Part shown: in pieces, positions 51,246-63,913 of the stretch | Position numbering within the stretch: the stretch's first letter is position 1 | Layout: each line of letters begins with the position of its first letter | Notes under the pieces: generated by a model | Database searches by the model: none | Told to the model about the DNA's origin: nothing | Seen by the model: only the letters and a program-made list of their open reading frames with translations | Position numbers and translations under genes: made by a program | From: Anticarsia gemmatalis | Taxonomy: Eukaryota > Arthropoda > Insecta > Lepidoptera > Erebidae | NCBI RefSeq assembly: GCF_050436995.1 | Contig: NC_134758.1 | Span: forward strand, 1,364,001 to 1,428,000 | Length of the DNA: 64,000 nucleotides | Reading direction: 5' to 3'

Positions 51246-54200
51246 ATGTCGGAAGGGGAAGAAAACCTCCATCGTTTGGAGGGAACTTCAGGCGATGCTC
51301 CGGGTGGCCTTATCATCAAAAAGAAAGATAAACCAGCTGAATTTCAGTTTGCTAAGCCTTCCTTACTGGGGCTTGATAAGTTAGCTGCCGCTAAGCGTAA
51401 GCAGAATAGGCTAATATCGTTCCAGGATGAGACAAACGATGACGATAGCGCTGAGGACAAAAGTGAGTCAAACGCGGTAAAAGAGCGTAAATACAGGAGA
51501 CACAATGAAGAAACTCCTACTTACACTGGTGGTATATCAGAACAAGCGCGGGAACGTATGCTGGAGAGATTACAGAGGTTAGAAAGTTTTGTTTTCTAAG
51601 TTTCCTTATTTGCATTTAGTTGCCATTGTTTTTAGTCAACTACCAAGTTTCAAAACATCTTATTTTATTAGAAAAAAACTGTGCAAGCAGGCGATTGTTT
51701 GTTGAAAGTTTTTCTTTGCATTTGTTACTAATAATAAGATGTTCACAATGTATTATTGATGATCAACTCTTGTAATGTGTATTCACTTATTGTGAAATAA
51801 ATATCTAAGATTACGAAACTTGGTTGATCAATTAAATCATGAGCTTAAAACTCCAATTTTAATAAATCACTTAATTTCTTCCATTTGAAACCAATTTAAA
51901 ACTAGAAACAACACTTAACCTTGATCATACTGCCTTGTATGCAATATTAATATATAACAATACCTTTACAGGAGAGAAAGAGAAAAGGAAAAAGGTGTAC
52001 ACAATTCTACTCAAGAAGAAAAACAATCACGATCAAAGGATGATGAAGATGACCGATTCTTCCGTCATCGTTATGATAAAAGAGATCGTGACAAGGATCG
52101 GAGACGAGATGATCGTCGTGACGACCGTAGGGATGACAGGAGAGATGATCGAAGGGACAGAGGAGATAGAGATCGAAGGAGGGATTCTGAGAGAAGAGAT
52201 AGGGATTCCGAAAGGAGAGATCACAGTGAGAGAGGGAGGGATAGTTCTAGAAGGAGTTATTACGAGCCAAGGTTTAAGGATGAACCTAGAACTCCAAGGT
52301 ATGATTACTTCAAATTCAACCTTACTAATAAATTATAAACTATTTAGTACATTATGATAAGATAAGATTACATAAGATAATCTCAGTTTGTCTGATGTGT
52401 AAGGCTCGCTACACACATATTCATTTTGGCACGATTGAACCGAGCCAAGCGGCAGAACCAAGTATGTGTAGATGAATGTTTGTAAAAAATGCCACTCGAT
52501 ATTACCGTGCTTACAAGCTTGCTAGTAAATATTTTTACCTACACAACACATATGGCTTTTAATCTACACCAAGTTCAAACAGTAGAGATTTTTATTTTAT
52601 TACATAAATTAACTATTTCAAGATGGAAGCTAAACTCTTTTATTCAAAATTGTATAATCATGACACTAATGACTTTTATCAAAAGTATTTTCAAATAACC
52701 ATATGTCAGTTACAATATTAATGATTAACTACCCTCACAAATTCAATATAATCATATATTTTTCGTCTTCCAGTATGAAAGTCCTCAAACCAACTGACAA
52801 GACAGCCTGGGACGATGATGATGATGACCTGAAGGCGCCTCTCCGCAAGTCAAGTTGGGACTTCCCGACTCCTCTGACAAGAGATGGACCAGACCGCTCT
52901 CAGCGCAGTGATAGAAGTGGCCGACCGCTTAGAGATAATAAGGGAAGATTGTACGAGTATACTCCAAGAGCTTCGCCACATAAGTAAGTTTTATTAAATT
53001 GATTTTAAATCTTTCGGTAAATCGGTTTATATTTCCACCTGTAATAAATAGTCTCAACATCAATACTTCGTTCAGCTGTGCCATCTTAACCTTACCATGT
53101 TAACTTCACCAACTGAAAAATATAGGGGTTTCCACGAGTATTTGTATTTCGTAATAGTGAAATTTTACATAAGTCGCCTTTTTAATGAAAGTCTGGGCTT
53201 AGTAGGTCTTTATCATTATTCAGTAAGTTATAGTTACCACGAGATAGGAAAGATGCCACAGTTGACTGTATTGTTTATTTGAATAGCATTGGGTAGTTGA
53301 CTCTTTGTTGAATGTTGAATAAAAATGAAGGACATTATTTTCATGGCCATATAATGGTCACATAACTACAGATGATATTTCAATACGAGATCTTTTCTTT
53401 CCTTTTCATTTCAGGTTTGCCAGCTCTAGGCGAGCAGTAGACTTCGAAGATCCTGATTGGGAAGAAGCCGAAAAGAAACTTGACAGAGCTTGGTATAATA
53501 TGGGTGAAGGTAAATATTTAATTGTAGTTACAAACCTATTTTTAGAAATATTGTGCCTTTAAATTACTTATTGTTGTCTTTTGTGTCTACTTAACTGACC
53601 ACAAAAAATCTCTTTTGTTTTCTTTTGGTCTAGATTCAGCTGTTTTCATACATTCTTATTTATTCCCTTTAAATATATTTTAGTCTTTGTAAACCTCAAA
53701 CATTTTGCTAAAATTCTAACCAGCTTTCTTTAGCAACTTCTTAAGGTTCTTTATTCCATAAGCTGCATATTTTCGAACATCATTATTATTATTTTTTCCA
53801 TATTGCTAGGTGAAGCCGACGAATCAGATCCGTTCGCGGGCACATCAGCGGAGTACGTAGCTCGTAAAGAAGAACAAATAGAGAAGAGACGTAACCGCAA
53901 GGTGTCGGCGCAACGACAACAGATAGACAAAGACAATGAGCTCTGGGAGAGGAACAGAATGCTGACCAGTGGTGTTGTTCATGCTATTAATGTTAACAAT
54001 GATTTGGACGAGGTAAGACTTTGACTTGAATTGTAACTGTTAAAGAACTTTAAGAAGTAAAAAAAATATAAGGAAAGCCTTATTCCGGCAGAATACTGCC
54101 ACCTGCCACAGACATAACACATAACCTTTCACTAAGAACAAAAAAAATAGAAATAAATTTATGTTAATATTTTTGTATATTTACATAAAATGTATTCCCT

Positions 54201-56599
54201 AAAATAATATAATATATATATGTTGTATCTCAAATGAATGTGATGTAGGTATTCAATGCATCATTATTTAACTTTCCAGGAGAGTGTGGACCGCGTGCAT
54301 TTGTTGGTTCACAACATAGTGCCGCCATTCTTGGACGGTAGGATCGTGTTCACCAAGCAGCCTGAACCTGTTATACCTGTAAGTATTCAAAATATTTACT
54401 TCTCTCTGATTTTAAATCATAGTTGCTATGTATGTGAGTATGCTATTTCCGGGAGATTAATCTTAAAAGTTGGACGTTTGATAATGAGTATATTTGTGTC
54501 TCCGCGTAATAGCGCAACAGCATTAATTTTCACTGCCAATGTCTTTTAAATACATTTATATTTTAATATGAACGATGTTTTATTTATAGGTAAAAGACCC
54601 GACATCAGACATGGCTATCAACGCTCGCAAAGGCTCAGCTTTAGTAAAGGCTTTCAGAGAACAGAAGGAGAGACGCAAAGCGCAGAAGAAACACTGGAAA
54701 TTAGAGGGCACTAAGATCGGTATGACAATAATACTTTTACAATCGAAAAAAGTTTCTAACAGTCTTTATAAAAAACAAAACACTGTTATTAGACTTATTT
54801 TTCTTTAGCTTTAGTAGTATTGAACATTAAATTCTTTTGGTTATTAATTAAGAAATGATTGAATACTTGATTACTTGAAATTGATTAAAATAGATACGAT
54901 TAGTCTTAAACTTGTTAACAAATTAATGTTTTGTGTTTTCCAGGTAACATCATGGGTATACAGAAGAAAGAGGAAGATCTAGAAGATGGTCCCACTAAAG
55001 AAGCTTACAAATACGCCGAACATTTGGACAAAGGTAATATGGACATTTTTATACTGAACTAAACTATTTATATATCTATTTTTAATTTAATTACTATTAT
55101 ATGATATTCCTTTTCTCTCTTTCTCAATCTTTGTGTACCACTACCTAGTATGAATGACAGACACCAACATCGTATTTTGCACTCTTTATGCAATGTACGA
55201 ACGCTTTATTTCATTTAAACAGAAATAGTAGTGATGAAAATCAAAATCTTGCTAAAATCAAAAGGTCTAGTTTTCAACTACTATTTTTTAAATTTTACAG
55301 AACCAAAAGAAGTGGAATCCAAGTCTGACTTTGTGAAAAAGAAGACAATCGCAGAACAACGTCGGTACTTACCTGTGTTTGCAGTGAGGGAAGAATTGCT
55401 GCAAGTTATTAGAGAAAACAGTGTCGTTATTATTGTTGGTAAGAATTAGACCTTATTCACAGCGATATAAAGGTCAAATTTCAGCAAAATATAACTTCCT
55501 TTTAGATTTGCCTCAAAAAGTGGGATCTATTTATTTATGCAAAATGTCTTTTTGGAAAACGAACTTGGATACTTTCTTGAATACTTAGTTTTGTTTTGCA
55601 AATAAATCAATCCTATGCTATAAACAAAACTTAACTTTAGCATTAAATTACTGAATTTCTTCTCTCTCTCTTAAGATCTCTTCCTTATTAGGCGATATAA
55701 CAGTAAAAGGCTCACTCTGTGAGCCTTGTTAGACTGATTTCTAAGCTTTATCCTTTCACTCATTAATATTATATGCATATTTTTATTTACTTCTGTTGAA
55801 ACATGTTCCATATTTCTCTAGCTCCTACAATATTCCGTCCCCAGGTGAGACAGGCAGCGGTAAAACAACGCAGTTAACACAGTACCTGCACGAGGAAGGG
55901 TTCAGTCGCCTCGGTATGATCGGTTGTACGCAGCCCAGGCGTGTGGCCGCCATGTCTGTGGCTAAGAGAGTGTCTGATGAGATGAATACTAAGTTGGGTA
56001 AGTGTTTTCTTTTGCTAGGTAGCAAGTGCGGTACTTGAGCAAAGGTTTCAAATTTGAACCAATATATTCTGTTTCCGTTGAATTACTTTATTATAATATA
56101 AGTATATGAGTATGTCATAACAAAAGCGTGCACGTATACGAAACGCGCACGCATTAAAAGCTTATTAAGTGTGGTGAACCATTTATCTCATTGTATTTAA
56201 ATCACATAAAATACTGATAAAGAACTAAACACTATCTATGTACCATATCTCATACATAATAATCATGAGTATTTGTATAATAAGTTATATCTATGTAAAA
56301 TATTGTTTTGTATTACCATTATTTTGCTAGACAAAGTCTACACAATTCTTCAAAAATATATGCGAATATTTAAACTTAAATACCTACCTACTTTTAATCT
56401 TCCAGGTGACGAAGTAGGCTACGCGATTCGTTTCGAAGACTGCACATCGCCCAACACGGTGATCAAGTACATGACGGACGGTATCCTCCTCCGCGAGGGT
56501 CTCCGCGAGCCCGACCTGGACAACTACTGCGCCATCATAATGGACGAGGCGCACGAACGTTCGCTCTCCACTGACATGCTGTTTGGACTGCTGAGAGAG
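51246..56599 (+). CDS. DHX38/Prp16: Pre-mRNA-splicing ATP-dependent RNA helicase Prp16 (DHX38), N-terminal half, exons 1-11
   Basis: Prp16 is the DEAH-box ATPase that remodels the spliceosome between the two catalytic steps of splicing, in the nucleus. I traced eleven exons joined in frame by GT-AG introns: 51246-51577, 51972-52298, 52774-52983, 53415-53509, 53810-54012, 54280-54378, 54590-54719, 54944-55033, 55301-55438, 55845-55997 and 56406-56599, giving 657 codons. The ATG follows an in-frame TAG at 51222. In order the protein shows an acidic and Lys-rich N-terminus, an Arg/Asp-rich stretch (about residues 111-215), family blocks such as VHLLVHN and PPFLDGRIVF (from about residue 390), EQRRYLPVFAVREELL, motif I GETGSGKT (542-549), motif Ia TQPRR (570-574), TDGILLR (616-622) and DEAH (639-642). 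The family is about 1,200 residues, so motifs III to VI and the C-terminal winged-helix, ratchet and OB regions lie beyond the window. Family identity is very secure; each splice junction is inferred by eye from consensus and phase. Confidence 0.95.
51972..52298 (+). CDS. DHX38/Prp16: Prp16 exon 2: Arg/Asp-rich low-complexity tail
   Basis: This 327-nt exon sits between a TTTACAG acceptor and a GTATGA donor and keeps phase 2 on both sides. It encodes repeated RDDR and RRDSERRD units, an Arg-rich mixed-charge tail of the kind found at the N-termini of metazoan spliceosomal DEAH helicases and thought to mediate contacts with other splicing factors. The DNA is purine-rich (repeats of GAT-CGN and AGG-GAT), so spurious frames are open on both strands here. 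Those should not be taken as genes. Confidence 0.85.
52403..52478. mobile_element. Small inverted-repeat insert in Prp16 intron 2
   Basis: CTACACACATATTCATT (from 52409) and AAGTATGTGTAGATGAATG (to 52478) form imperfect inverted ends around GGCACGATTGAACCGAGCCA and AGCGGCAGAACC. The layout suggests a MITE-like insert; the family is not identified. Confidence 0.4.
55845..56599 (+). CDS. DHX38/Prp16: Prp16 exons 10 and 11: RecA1 domain with Walker A and DEAH box
   Basis: Exon 10 (55845-55997) completes the Gly codon split by intron 9 and encodes motif I and motif Ia, including GETGSGKT and CTQPRRVAAMSVAKRV. After a 408-bp intron, exon 11 (56406-56599) encodes EVGYAIRFEDCTS, KYMTDGILLR and IIMDEAHERS, which form the nucleotide-binding and catalytic part of the first RecA domain. 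All key residues seen here are intact. Exon 11 ends in phase 0 at AGAGAG before a GTTAGT donor. The expected next residues of the family, leading to the SAT motif, were not found downstream in the window. Confidence 0.9.
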
Positions 56600-58440
56600 G
56601 TTAGTGACTTAGTTGAAGATATTTATTTATATTTAGATGTGTTTATTGCGTGAAATTTTAATACGTAGCTGCGGTTTCGTATTCTTTATGCAACGTTTGC
56701 AGGAAGTATAGGGTCTTTGCATCGTGTAAGTTATAGAAATTTTCATTATGAATTATTGAGATTCGTGAGTAGGTGAGGTTTGTTGTATGATTCACTTATG
56801 AAAGGTCACTCGTAATTGAGTTTTATAATATCGAGGACCTTTAAAGTAAAAAACTTAAAAATAGAATTTAAAGCAATTTAGTATTTCAAGTTTTAAGTTG
56901 TTATTTTTTTTACTTGAGACTGAAATTACAAAGTTTCTACTGATCTCCATAACTAATGAAGATTTTAACTACATTTCTCTTATTAAACCTGAAATGGAAA
57001 GTTGAACAGATGGAGAGGCTTTAATCTAAACGACTGTATATTTATCTTTATTCATACGAAACTGTTTTTTTCTGTGGACTTTATCGGAAAGTACCGAAAC
57101 CGAATGTCTCCATGTAGTCTACTTTTCATGTCAAGGATCCTTCCTTATCATGATCTAAATTTCACAACAAGGCCATACATATCAATACAGTGGAATTTTT
57201 ACGAAGATATTGCCAAAAATATACCGTATTTATTTTAACATAAATCTGCTTTTTAACAATGACTATGAAATATTGTTCGATAAAAATTGGTTTAAACCGA
57301 AATAATAATCTCAGTGCTCTTTCTTTATCTTTTAAGTTATTGTAGGAAATTCCCCAATATTACTCACCTTTTGACATTTAAATAAAACAGTTTATTATCT
57401 AAGCGTGTATTATCACGCCGGTACATCCCTGAAAGGTCGGGCAGAGGTTAATAAATGTGTATTTTGATATTTAGGTACGAATTTATAAGTACCTGGCAGT
57501 TAAAAGTGGTTTAAAATTGTTAATTGGATCTTTTCTTTTAACATAAAATAAGTACTTATTTATTTCTTGTAAAGAATCTTTTTATTTTTTTCTTGTTATA
57601 GTGTTGCCGTACCTTTCGCTTGTTATTTGATGAAAACTTTTTTAACAATAGTAAGCATAATTATATTTTTACTACTAAAAAGTAAGTGTCGTGCGGCGGC
57701 CACCATTAATTGAATTAAAGCCTGAAACGTTCTGTATTAGAGTTTTAAGAAGCCTTACACCATTCTCAGAAAAAAAACCCTTATTTGTCTAATACTTACT
57801 TCAAACTAGAAAAGATTCCAAGACCTTTGTATCAATCTTTACCCCATATACCTACTTCAATCAGGTCATCCATACAGGCGCGTAACGACACAGATCACTT
57901 ACTTATCTACCTAAATTGGTAGGTAAAAGTATGATCACCAAATCGCTATCTGAATTCACGTGAAACGCAATTGCACGTGAGAATATTATGATATAGGTAC
58001 CTACCTACTTACATAAACTTTATAATCATATGTTTAATACACTATTATGAGTAGTGTAGTACTAATTGTTATAATGAACTGTAAAGGTCAAATTAGTGTT
58101 AATCTATGTGTAAGAGTTGTATTATAGTAATAGTAGTTTAATGTAAAATTAAAATAGGCCACTGTCTGTTATTTATAATGGAAACGAAACCAAAGCATAT
58201 TTTTTCAAGTGCAACTTGTTTACTAATTTTATTAAATAGGTTTTTTTACCGGAAATTGACACTGTCTTTGAAATTTAAAAATAAAAATAAAAGTAATTTA
58301 TTCCTTTAGGTCAGTACACTAGTGGCTTTTGAAAAAAGTTCAGAACTATTTTTATTAATATTAAAAGTTAAAATTGAGCTAAAATACATTTCGGTCTCTA
58401 ATCTTATGAAGGTACTCATAGTAAAAAGGCGTGATATTAT

Positions 58441-58500
58441 GTATGCATGCATGCATGTTTGTATGTATGTATGTATGTATGAATGTATGGTATGTATACA
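58441..58500 (+). repeat. TATG/CATG microsatellite
   Basis: About five CATG-type and eight TATG-type units with interruptions lie in Prp16 intron 11. The frame open across it is a repeat artefact. Confidence 0.8.
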
Positions 58501-58821
58501 TTTTAAATGGTATTAGAAGACTAAAACGTAGTTTTTAGTAAACTTATCTATTAATGCCCTAACTACTAGACACTTAGTCTCCTTCCACGACAAGAGAGGG
58601 GTTAGGCCTTAAATATAATAAAAAAATATTATTGTAATTTAAACCATTACAATACAAATAACAACTTTCATTATTATCATTATCCTTGAGCCTTTAAAGG
58701 TCCGGCCTTGACCTTCAATAAAACCTACTGCAATTGTTGTTAAGATGACAGTTTTAAAAATAAAAAACATTATAATAATAATATAGTGGACCATTGACTC
58801 CAAGGTTAATTTATCTTGATA

Positions 58822-59230
58822 TCTTTTGATCTGAAGTCAAAAGTCAGTAATTATAACCTAATATAAGTTCTTATTATATAAATATATAGTAACCCAGAGT
58901 TTATAGGTACTTACCATCATATAAATAATTAGGAGCCGACTTAATTAGGAGTTGAAGTGGTCGTCATGGCCGAAATCGGTCGGATAGATCATCATCATCA
59001 TCATATAAGTAGTTATTTTAAAACATATATATGTAGTAGCCAGGAGTTTCGTAACGTTCCTGGTCAATGGCAATAGGGTCGTCTCCTATTACATGGTGCT
59101 AACATAGTTAATGGGAAACCTGGATTTAATACACCTTTACTTACACCTTCGGGTATAACAGGCGTTATATTATGTATGTATCTTTGATCTGAAGTCAAAA
59201 GTCAGTAATTATACCATAATATTCGTTCTT
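58822..59230 (+). repeat. Direct repeats of about 50 bp around a LINE/SINE composite in Prp16 intron 11
   Basis: GATCTGAAGTCAAAAGTCAG with flanks occurs at 58822-58872 and 59181-59230 (about 90% identical). Between lie GGCCGAAATCGGTCGGATAG (58968-58987) ending in a CAT repeat, typical of a LINE 3' tail with a simple-repeat end, and a SINE body (TGGCAATAGGGTCGTCTCCT, 59067-59086). The repeats are longer than usual target duplications. Confidence 0.5.
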
Positions 59231-61994
59231 CAGTGACCGATAGTATAATATAGTCTTATCAGCCATCTTTCTGGTCATACACCTTTTCCGTACTGTCGTC
59301 TTCTTTGCGTTTAGTAAATATTTTTTTCTCATTTTTCTCTACAGTTAATATTTATTTTCCTTTGTAGAATTAAATTAAGTTCTGGGAAAATGCATTTCAG
59401 TATATTTTTGTTGCTTCGACCCTGGTCGTCAAGTAAATCAAGGGTACCTACATACTTTTCAGATGACTTTTGATTGATTTTGATTGATTGATGTTTTATG
59501 TCGTGCTTGGTTAAAAAAGATAATTTTCTTTTCCCTAATCACCTGTATTGTAAACCCAATATTAGGTTTTAAAAATAGACAACCATGTTTTAAAACTGCA
59601 CTTACTTCAATAGTAAGTGCATTGAAATCGTAATCTTTTTTCATTGACCTGAATATAACACAAACATGATTTACCTTATAAATCATTCACGTGTATGGGA
59701 CGGACAAACAGCCATAATATTAGGCGTGACCTTCACCTTGGGAACCGAGGAAGTTATTGTCTCCGTACAAACTGTTAAGTGATATCGTGTGATATTTAAT
59801 CGTTTGACCTTGGGAAGTTATTACTATTACATACATACTATTAAATAATTACGTTTGTTTTATAGTCAAAAAGTGTGGGTTTTATCCGTAAAATTGTTTT
59901 TGTAAATGTAAACTGAAATTCGTTATATAGTTTGTCCCCTATGATCAAATTATTAATGTCTTATTTAGCGCCTCTGCTGACTCTGCACTAGAAATAATTA
60001 CTTGAAATTCCTTCTATTTATTAAAAAATATTTAACATTTGAATCTCACATAAAAAACATGTGTGATATTCTTTAATATACTGTTTATGACGGTATAGAG
60101 GCTTAACGTGAACAAATAGATAATTTTTCCTTGCGTTGACTTAATCTTAAAGGATTTAACATCCACCTGCTAATCATATGTGCAAATGATATACAGTTGT
60201 TTATAAAATACTTTGGGCGATGTACTATCATTGCATCTACTTGCGTCTTATGTACCTGCCAGCAACAAGACAATCATGTATTGCAGCGTTAGTCCCATTT
60301 AAACTCACTTTTTGGTAGTTACTAAACTCCAGGTTACTATTAAGAAATATCGAAATATAAATTTAAAAATATCATTACCACTTGGCTCCCTGGAATCAAA
60401 CCCGTAAATTCATGATAAGCAGTATTATACATTATCACATAGACTATACAGGCAGCAGTACGTAATGAATAGGAAATGTACAATAAAACTTAAAAAAAAG
60501 TTTTATAGGTACCCAGGATACTAAATAACCTCGTGTGTCAACCTTAGCCCCGAGTACATTGGCACCTTAATCTCGATAATTTATACTGTCCACGCGCACA
60601 TTACATGGACAATATATCACACTGTTACTATAACAAATTGTACAGATATGTTCATTGATTGACAATATATTGTGGTATTAACCTTACTTACCTTCAGTTG
60701 AAAGTAGTTTATGGTGATCATTGCACAGCTTAACTTCAGTTACAGATAGATAGACCTTAGTTCATCGGAGGTTTTCAATCGAATAGATTAAAATGATCTT
60801 CTTCTTTCTGTAGTCTTTCTTCTTTTGCTCTTGTCGGTAAGAGAAGAAAAGTATGCGTTTTTTTTGGTATGGCTAGTTTTCAACCTAAGCACATATATGT
60901 ATATAGTTATAGCTAGCTGCCTGAAAGTCTTTGCTTTTTAACTGTTACCTTAGTTTACGACGGGACCACGAAATCACATACTAATATCAACTTTAGTAGC
61001 ACGGGCGGTTACCCATCATTAAAATAATCGGGTGGAACGCACACTCGTCATTAAAATGACTGCGTGAAAGACTACCTACTTCCAAGTTACTCGTGACTTA
61101 AAACCACTTCTTGTACGTTCTAGATGATACCAGTCAAATACTTACTTAATTGATAAATTGTTAACCTACTTAACCATTCTCGTGATAATGTAGTTTAATG
61201 AATGGTCAACGGTCAGCCTTTCACTGTGTTGTGAATTATTGTGTAATCTAATTAATGCTATAAACGACTTGTATTAATTGCTTAAGATAACAGTTACTTG
61301 GGACTACTTTGTTGTGATCTCTAAGATGTATATTCTTCTTCAGATATAGACCAATTCTTTGGATCTTTTTGGATATTTTGTATGAGCAGAAAATTTAATT
61401 TAACGAATAACCTTTAAGACAAGTTCGAAGCAAATATGCTGATTTTTTAATTTTTTTATCTTCGAGTGAGTTGAAAAATTTCACTCAACTGATATCTAAA
61501 GCATGACCTTCTATTTTTAATGCTAGGCGAAATTATATTGCATTTGAACTTGGTTTGATGGAGCTTTTACAATGATACGTGCATACTCGTGTGATTGCGT
61601 ATACGTACGTGCACGCTCGCGTCGAATAGAAACTGAACCTTCAAATTGCGTATACTTAGTGTCAAAACGTTTCTTACTTTCCATTCAGAGTTATTTAAAC
61701 TAACTTTAATCAAAGATACACAATATCTTATGACTAACAAGTGTTTACTTCCGACCTACATTGTATATGATTAATACCTTCTATTTATATTCAACCACAT
61801 CTGATGAACAAGACATATTCTTTAATGACACAAAGTCCAACACAATTTGGACTGAGTATTAATAACTTATTATCAATTTGTAGCGTTATGTCCGACGTAG
61901 ATTGTTCTTTTAATTGATTAATCTTATGATCTGTGAAATTTATTTTATGTAAAGGAGATGAATGTCTTTAGGTACAACTTGCGATGAGTAGAAT

Positions 61995-62075
61995 GCTATT
62001 TTTTATCGCCCTAAATCGTCCCACTGCTGGGCAAAAGTCTCCCTGAAAGCTTGCTGCTGTATTCTTTCTGGGTTG
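61995..62075 (-). mobile_element. Fragment of the same LINE tail
   Basis: On the minus strand GGGAGACTTTTGCCCAGCAG then TGGGACGATTTAGGG matches the CAGCAGTGGGACAGTAATGG tail, followed by A-rich sequence. Target duplications were not found. Confidence 0.4.
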
Positions 62076-62844
62076 TAGTTGGCATGCTTGTTGCCTCATC
62101 TTTTACAAGGCCTTCCTCCTCTGCTACTTGCTTGTATTTAAAAATGCGACCGACCATAAGATTTGTATCCATTTCATTATCATCACTTTAGTATTTTGTG
62201 TTAAGTTTATTAATAGATCTTTATAACATCGCATTATCTCTAGTTTCAAATATGGATTTTATTTTCTAGTTTTGCTGCAAGTAGTAAATATGATTTTATT
62301 CTGAAATTGACATAATAAAATATCGCTAATCTGTATTCAAGCTCCATCTAGCACTTTTACCTGCAAATAGGTGCCGCACTAATCGCCTTGGACTTTCGCC
62401 TTAAGCGTGCGAGGAACTCTGCCAACATAATTAGTTCTACCAAAACAAGGTAGAGTTCGCTAGTGTATTCAAATTATTTCAGTTACAGTGTAGTCTTGAC
62501 CATACGCAATATTTGTGGAAATATGCCAAGTTTCGTGTATCAACTAGAAATGGCGTTTTAACTTTCTTTTGATGTTGAACTTGACTCTTATTATGATGGC
62601 AATAACCAGGATAAATTTCTTTAAATGCTGAGTTGTTTGAGATAGTACTTTCTATGAATTGTGACCTACGTCTGACATCTTAGGAATATACACGAAATTC
62701 GAAAATAGGTAGATATCATTTTGCCACTTAGGCTTTTTATTTATACCTACTTAATGAGTTATTGACCTGGTATTACCCCGAGCCCGCGGCTATTTTCATA
62801 TTGCTAAGGGAAAATCCATACCAGAAACCCAACAAAAACCACAA

Positions 62845-63913
62845 CATATAAAGTAATCATTTATTCATAAAAATGCTTCATTATAAATAAAACTTATAAT
62901 CATACACGAGTACAACTCTCACAACAGTCAATCTGTCACAGTTAACATTAATTAGGTCGTTAAACTATACACTTTAAAATACTTTCAAATTCCAACCCGA
63001 CAATGGTTGGACAACGTGTCAATACTTTAATCTTTTGACTAAATCAATTTAACATTGAGCGGTATTCCAGAAGTCGTATTCCAAAGTCAAATTGGAAAAA
63101 TAAATTCCAATCGGAAAATAAAACAGTCTTATTTAAATCAGAAGTGTTACAAATACTCGTAAGACTAGTGCTGCCACTCTCAGACAGATACAAAGATTAA
63201 ACATTAAAAAGTTTAATATTAGCATACAGTTATGTTTATATACGAGCCGAAGGGGCGTCTTTTTCTTTATAAACAGGAATGTTTAAACTTTTTCGTTATT
63301 ATAAATTCGAATTAAAGCTATAGAGGGCCGCTTTCACAATTTCCTCTAGTATAATTTTATGTATTTAGGCGGTATTATAACCAGATTTAACGAGGACTAC
63401 ATTTACTATCTAAATATCTAGTTTTATTTTCTAAAACTATAAATATCTAAATTGTGTTCTAATTTGCGAATCTTCCATTTGGTCCACAAATAATTTGTTA
63501 AAATTTGTGAAAGATGCCCCTAAAATTTATTATTCAAAGAGAAATATGTATTTATAGTTGTCAAAGTAAATACTGGCAGGAAAGACAACGAAACAAAGAA
63601 TACAAAATTAAATAATGAAATTCTTAGAAGGAACATAAAAACATATAAACCATTTTAAATAATATCCGATCGCGTTAGGAATAAAATTCCAAACTGAAAG
63701 TACTTCCAATCCAGAAATGACTTTCCAAATCGAAATCTTTTCAATTTGGAAGCAAAATCTAAAATTTAAGCAAACCAGAAAAAATACTGGTGATAAATAT
63801 TTAGAAATGCAATAAATTCCAAATGTAACCAATCCTTTCCGAATCCGTTGAGATAGTTCATTCCAAGTTGAAACCCTTTCTATTGAGAAAGGCAATTCCA
63901 TAACCAAAATCAC
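62845..63913 (-). other. Putative 3' UTR with degenerate TTCCAA repeats
   Basis: If the terminal exon at 63914-64000 is real, this is its 3' UTR: about 1.05 kb down to an AATAAA (complement of TTTATT, 62860-62865). It has an irregular series of TTCCAA or its complement, often about 18-19 bases apart and followed by GAAA, mostly at 62985-63125 and 63683-63900. A 101-codon minus frame across 63608-63913 shows imperfect repeats (STWNEL, SIWKVI, SVWNFI) that reflect this DNA repeat; I do not consider it a protein. Confidence 0.3.
62860..62865 (-). terminator. Candidate polyadenylation signal AATAAA (minus strand)
   Basis: TTTATT on the plus strand reads AATAAA on the minus strand, about 1.05 kb beyond the putative stop at 63914. 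AATAAA is frequent by chance in such AT-rich DNA, so this is only a candidate. Confidence 0.25.

Noticed and set aside
51935..52357. Alternative frames across Prp16 exon 2 on both strands
   Set aside because: They arise from the purine-rich Arg/Asp codon repeats; the spliced Prp16 frame explains the region.
56690..56730. TTTGCAG acceptor-like site as start of Prp16 exon 12
   Set aside because: In the required phase 0 the sequence reads GAA GTA TAG, a stop, and does not match the family.
58322..58516. Frame with repeated MHVCMYVCMY
   Set aside because: It is the translation of a TATG/CATG microsatellite.
63608..63913. 101-codon frame with repeated S-x-W motifs
   Set aside because: The repeats follow the TTCCAA DNA repeat, and the frame sits directly after the likely stop of the antisense exon.
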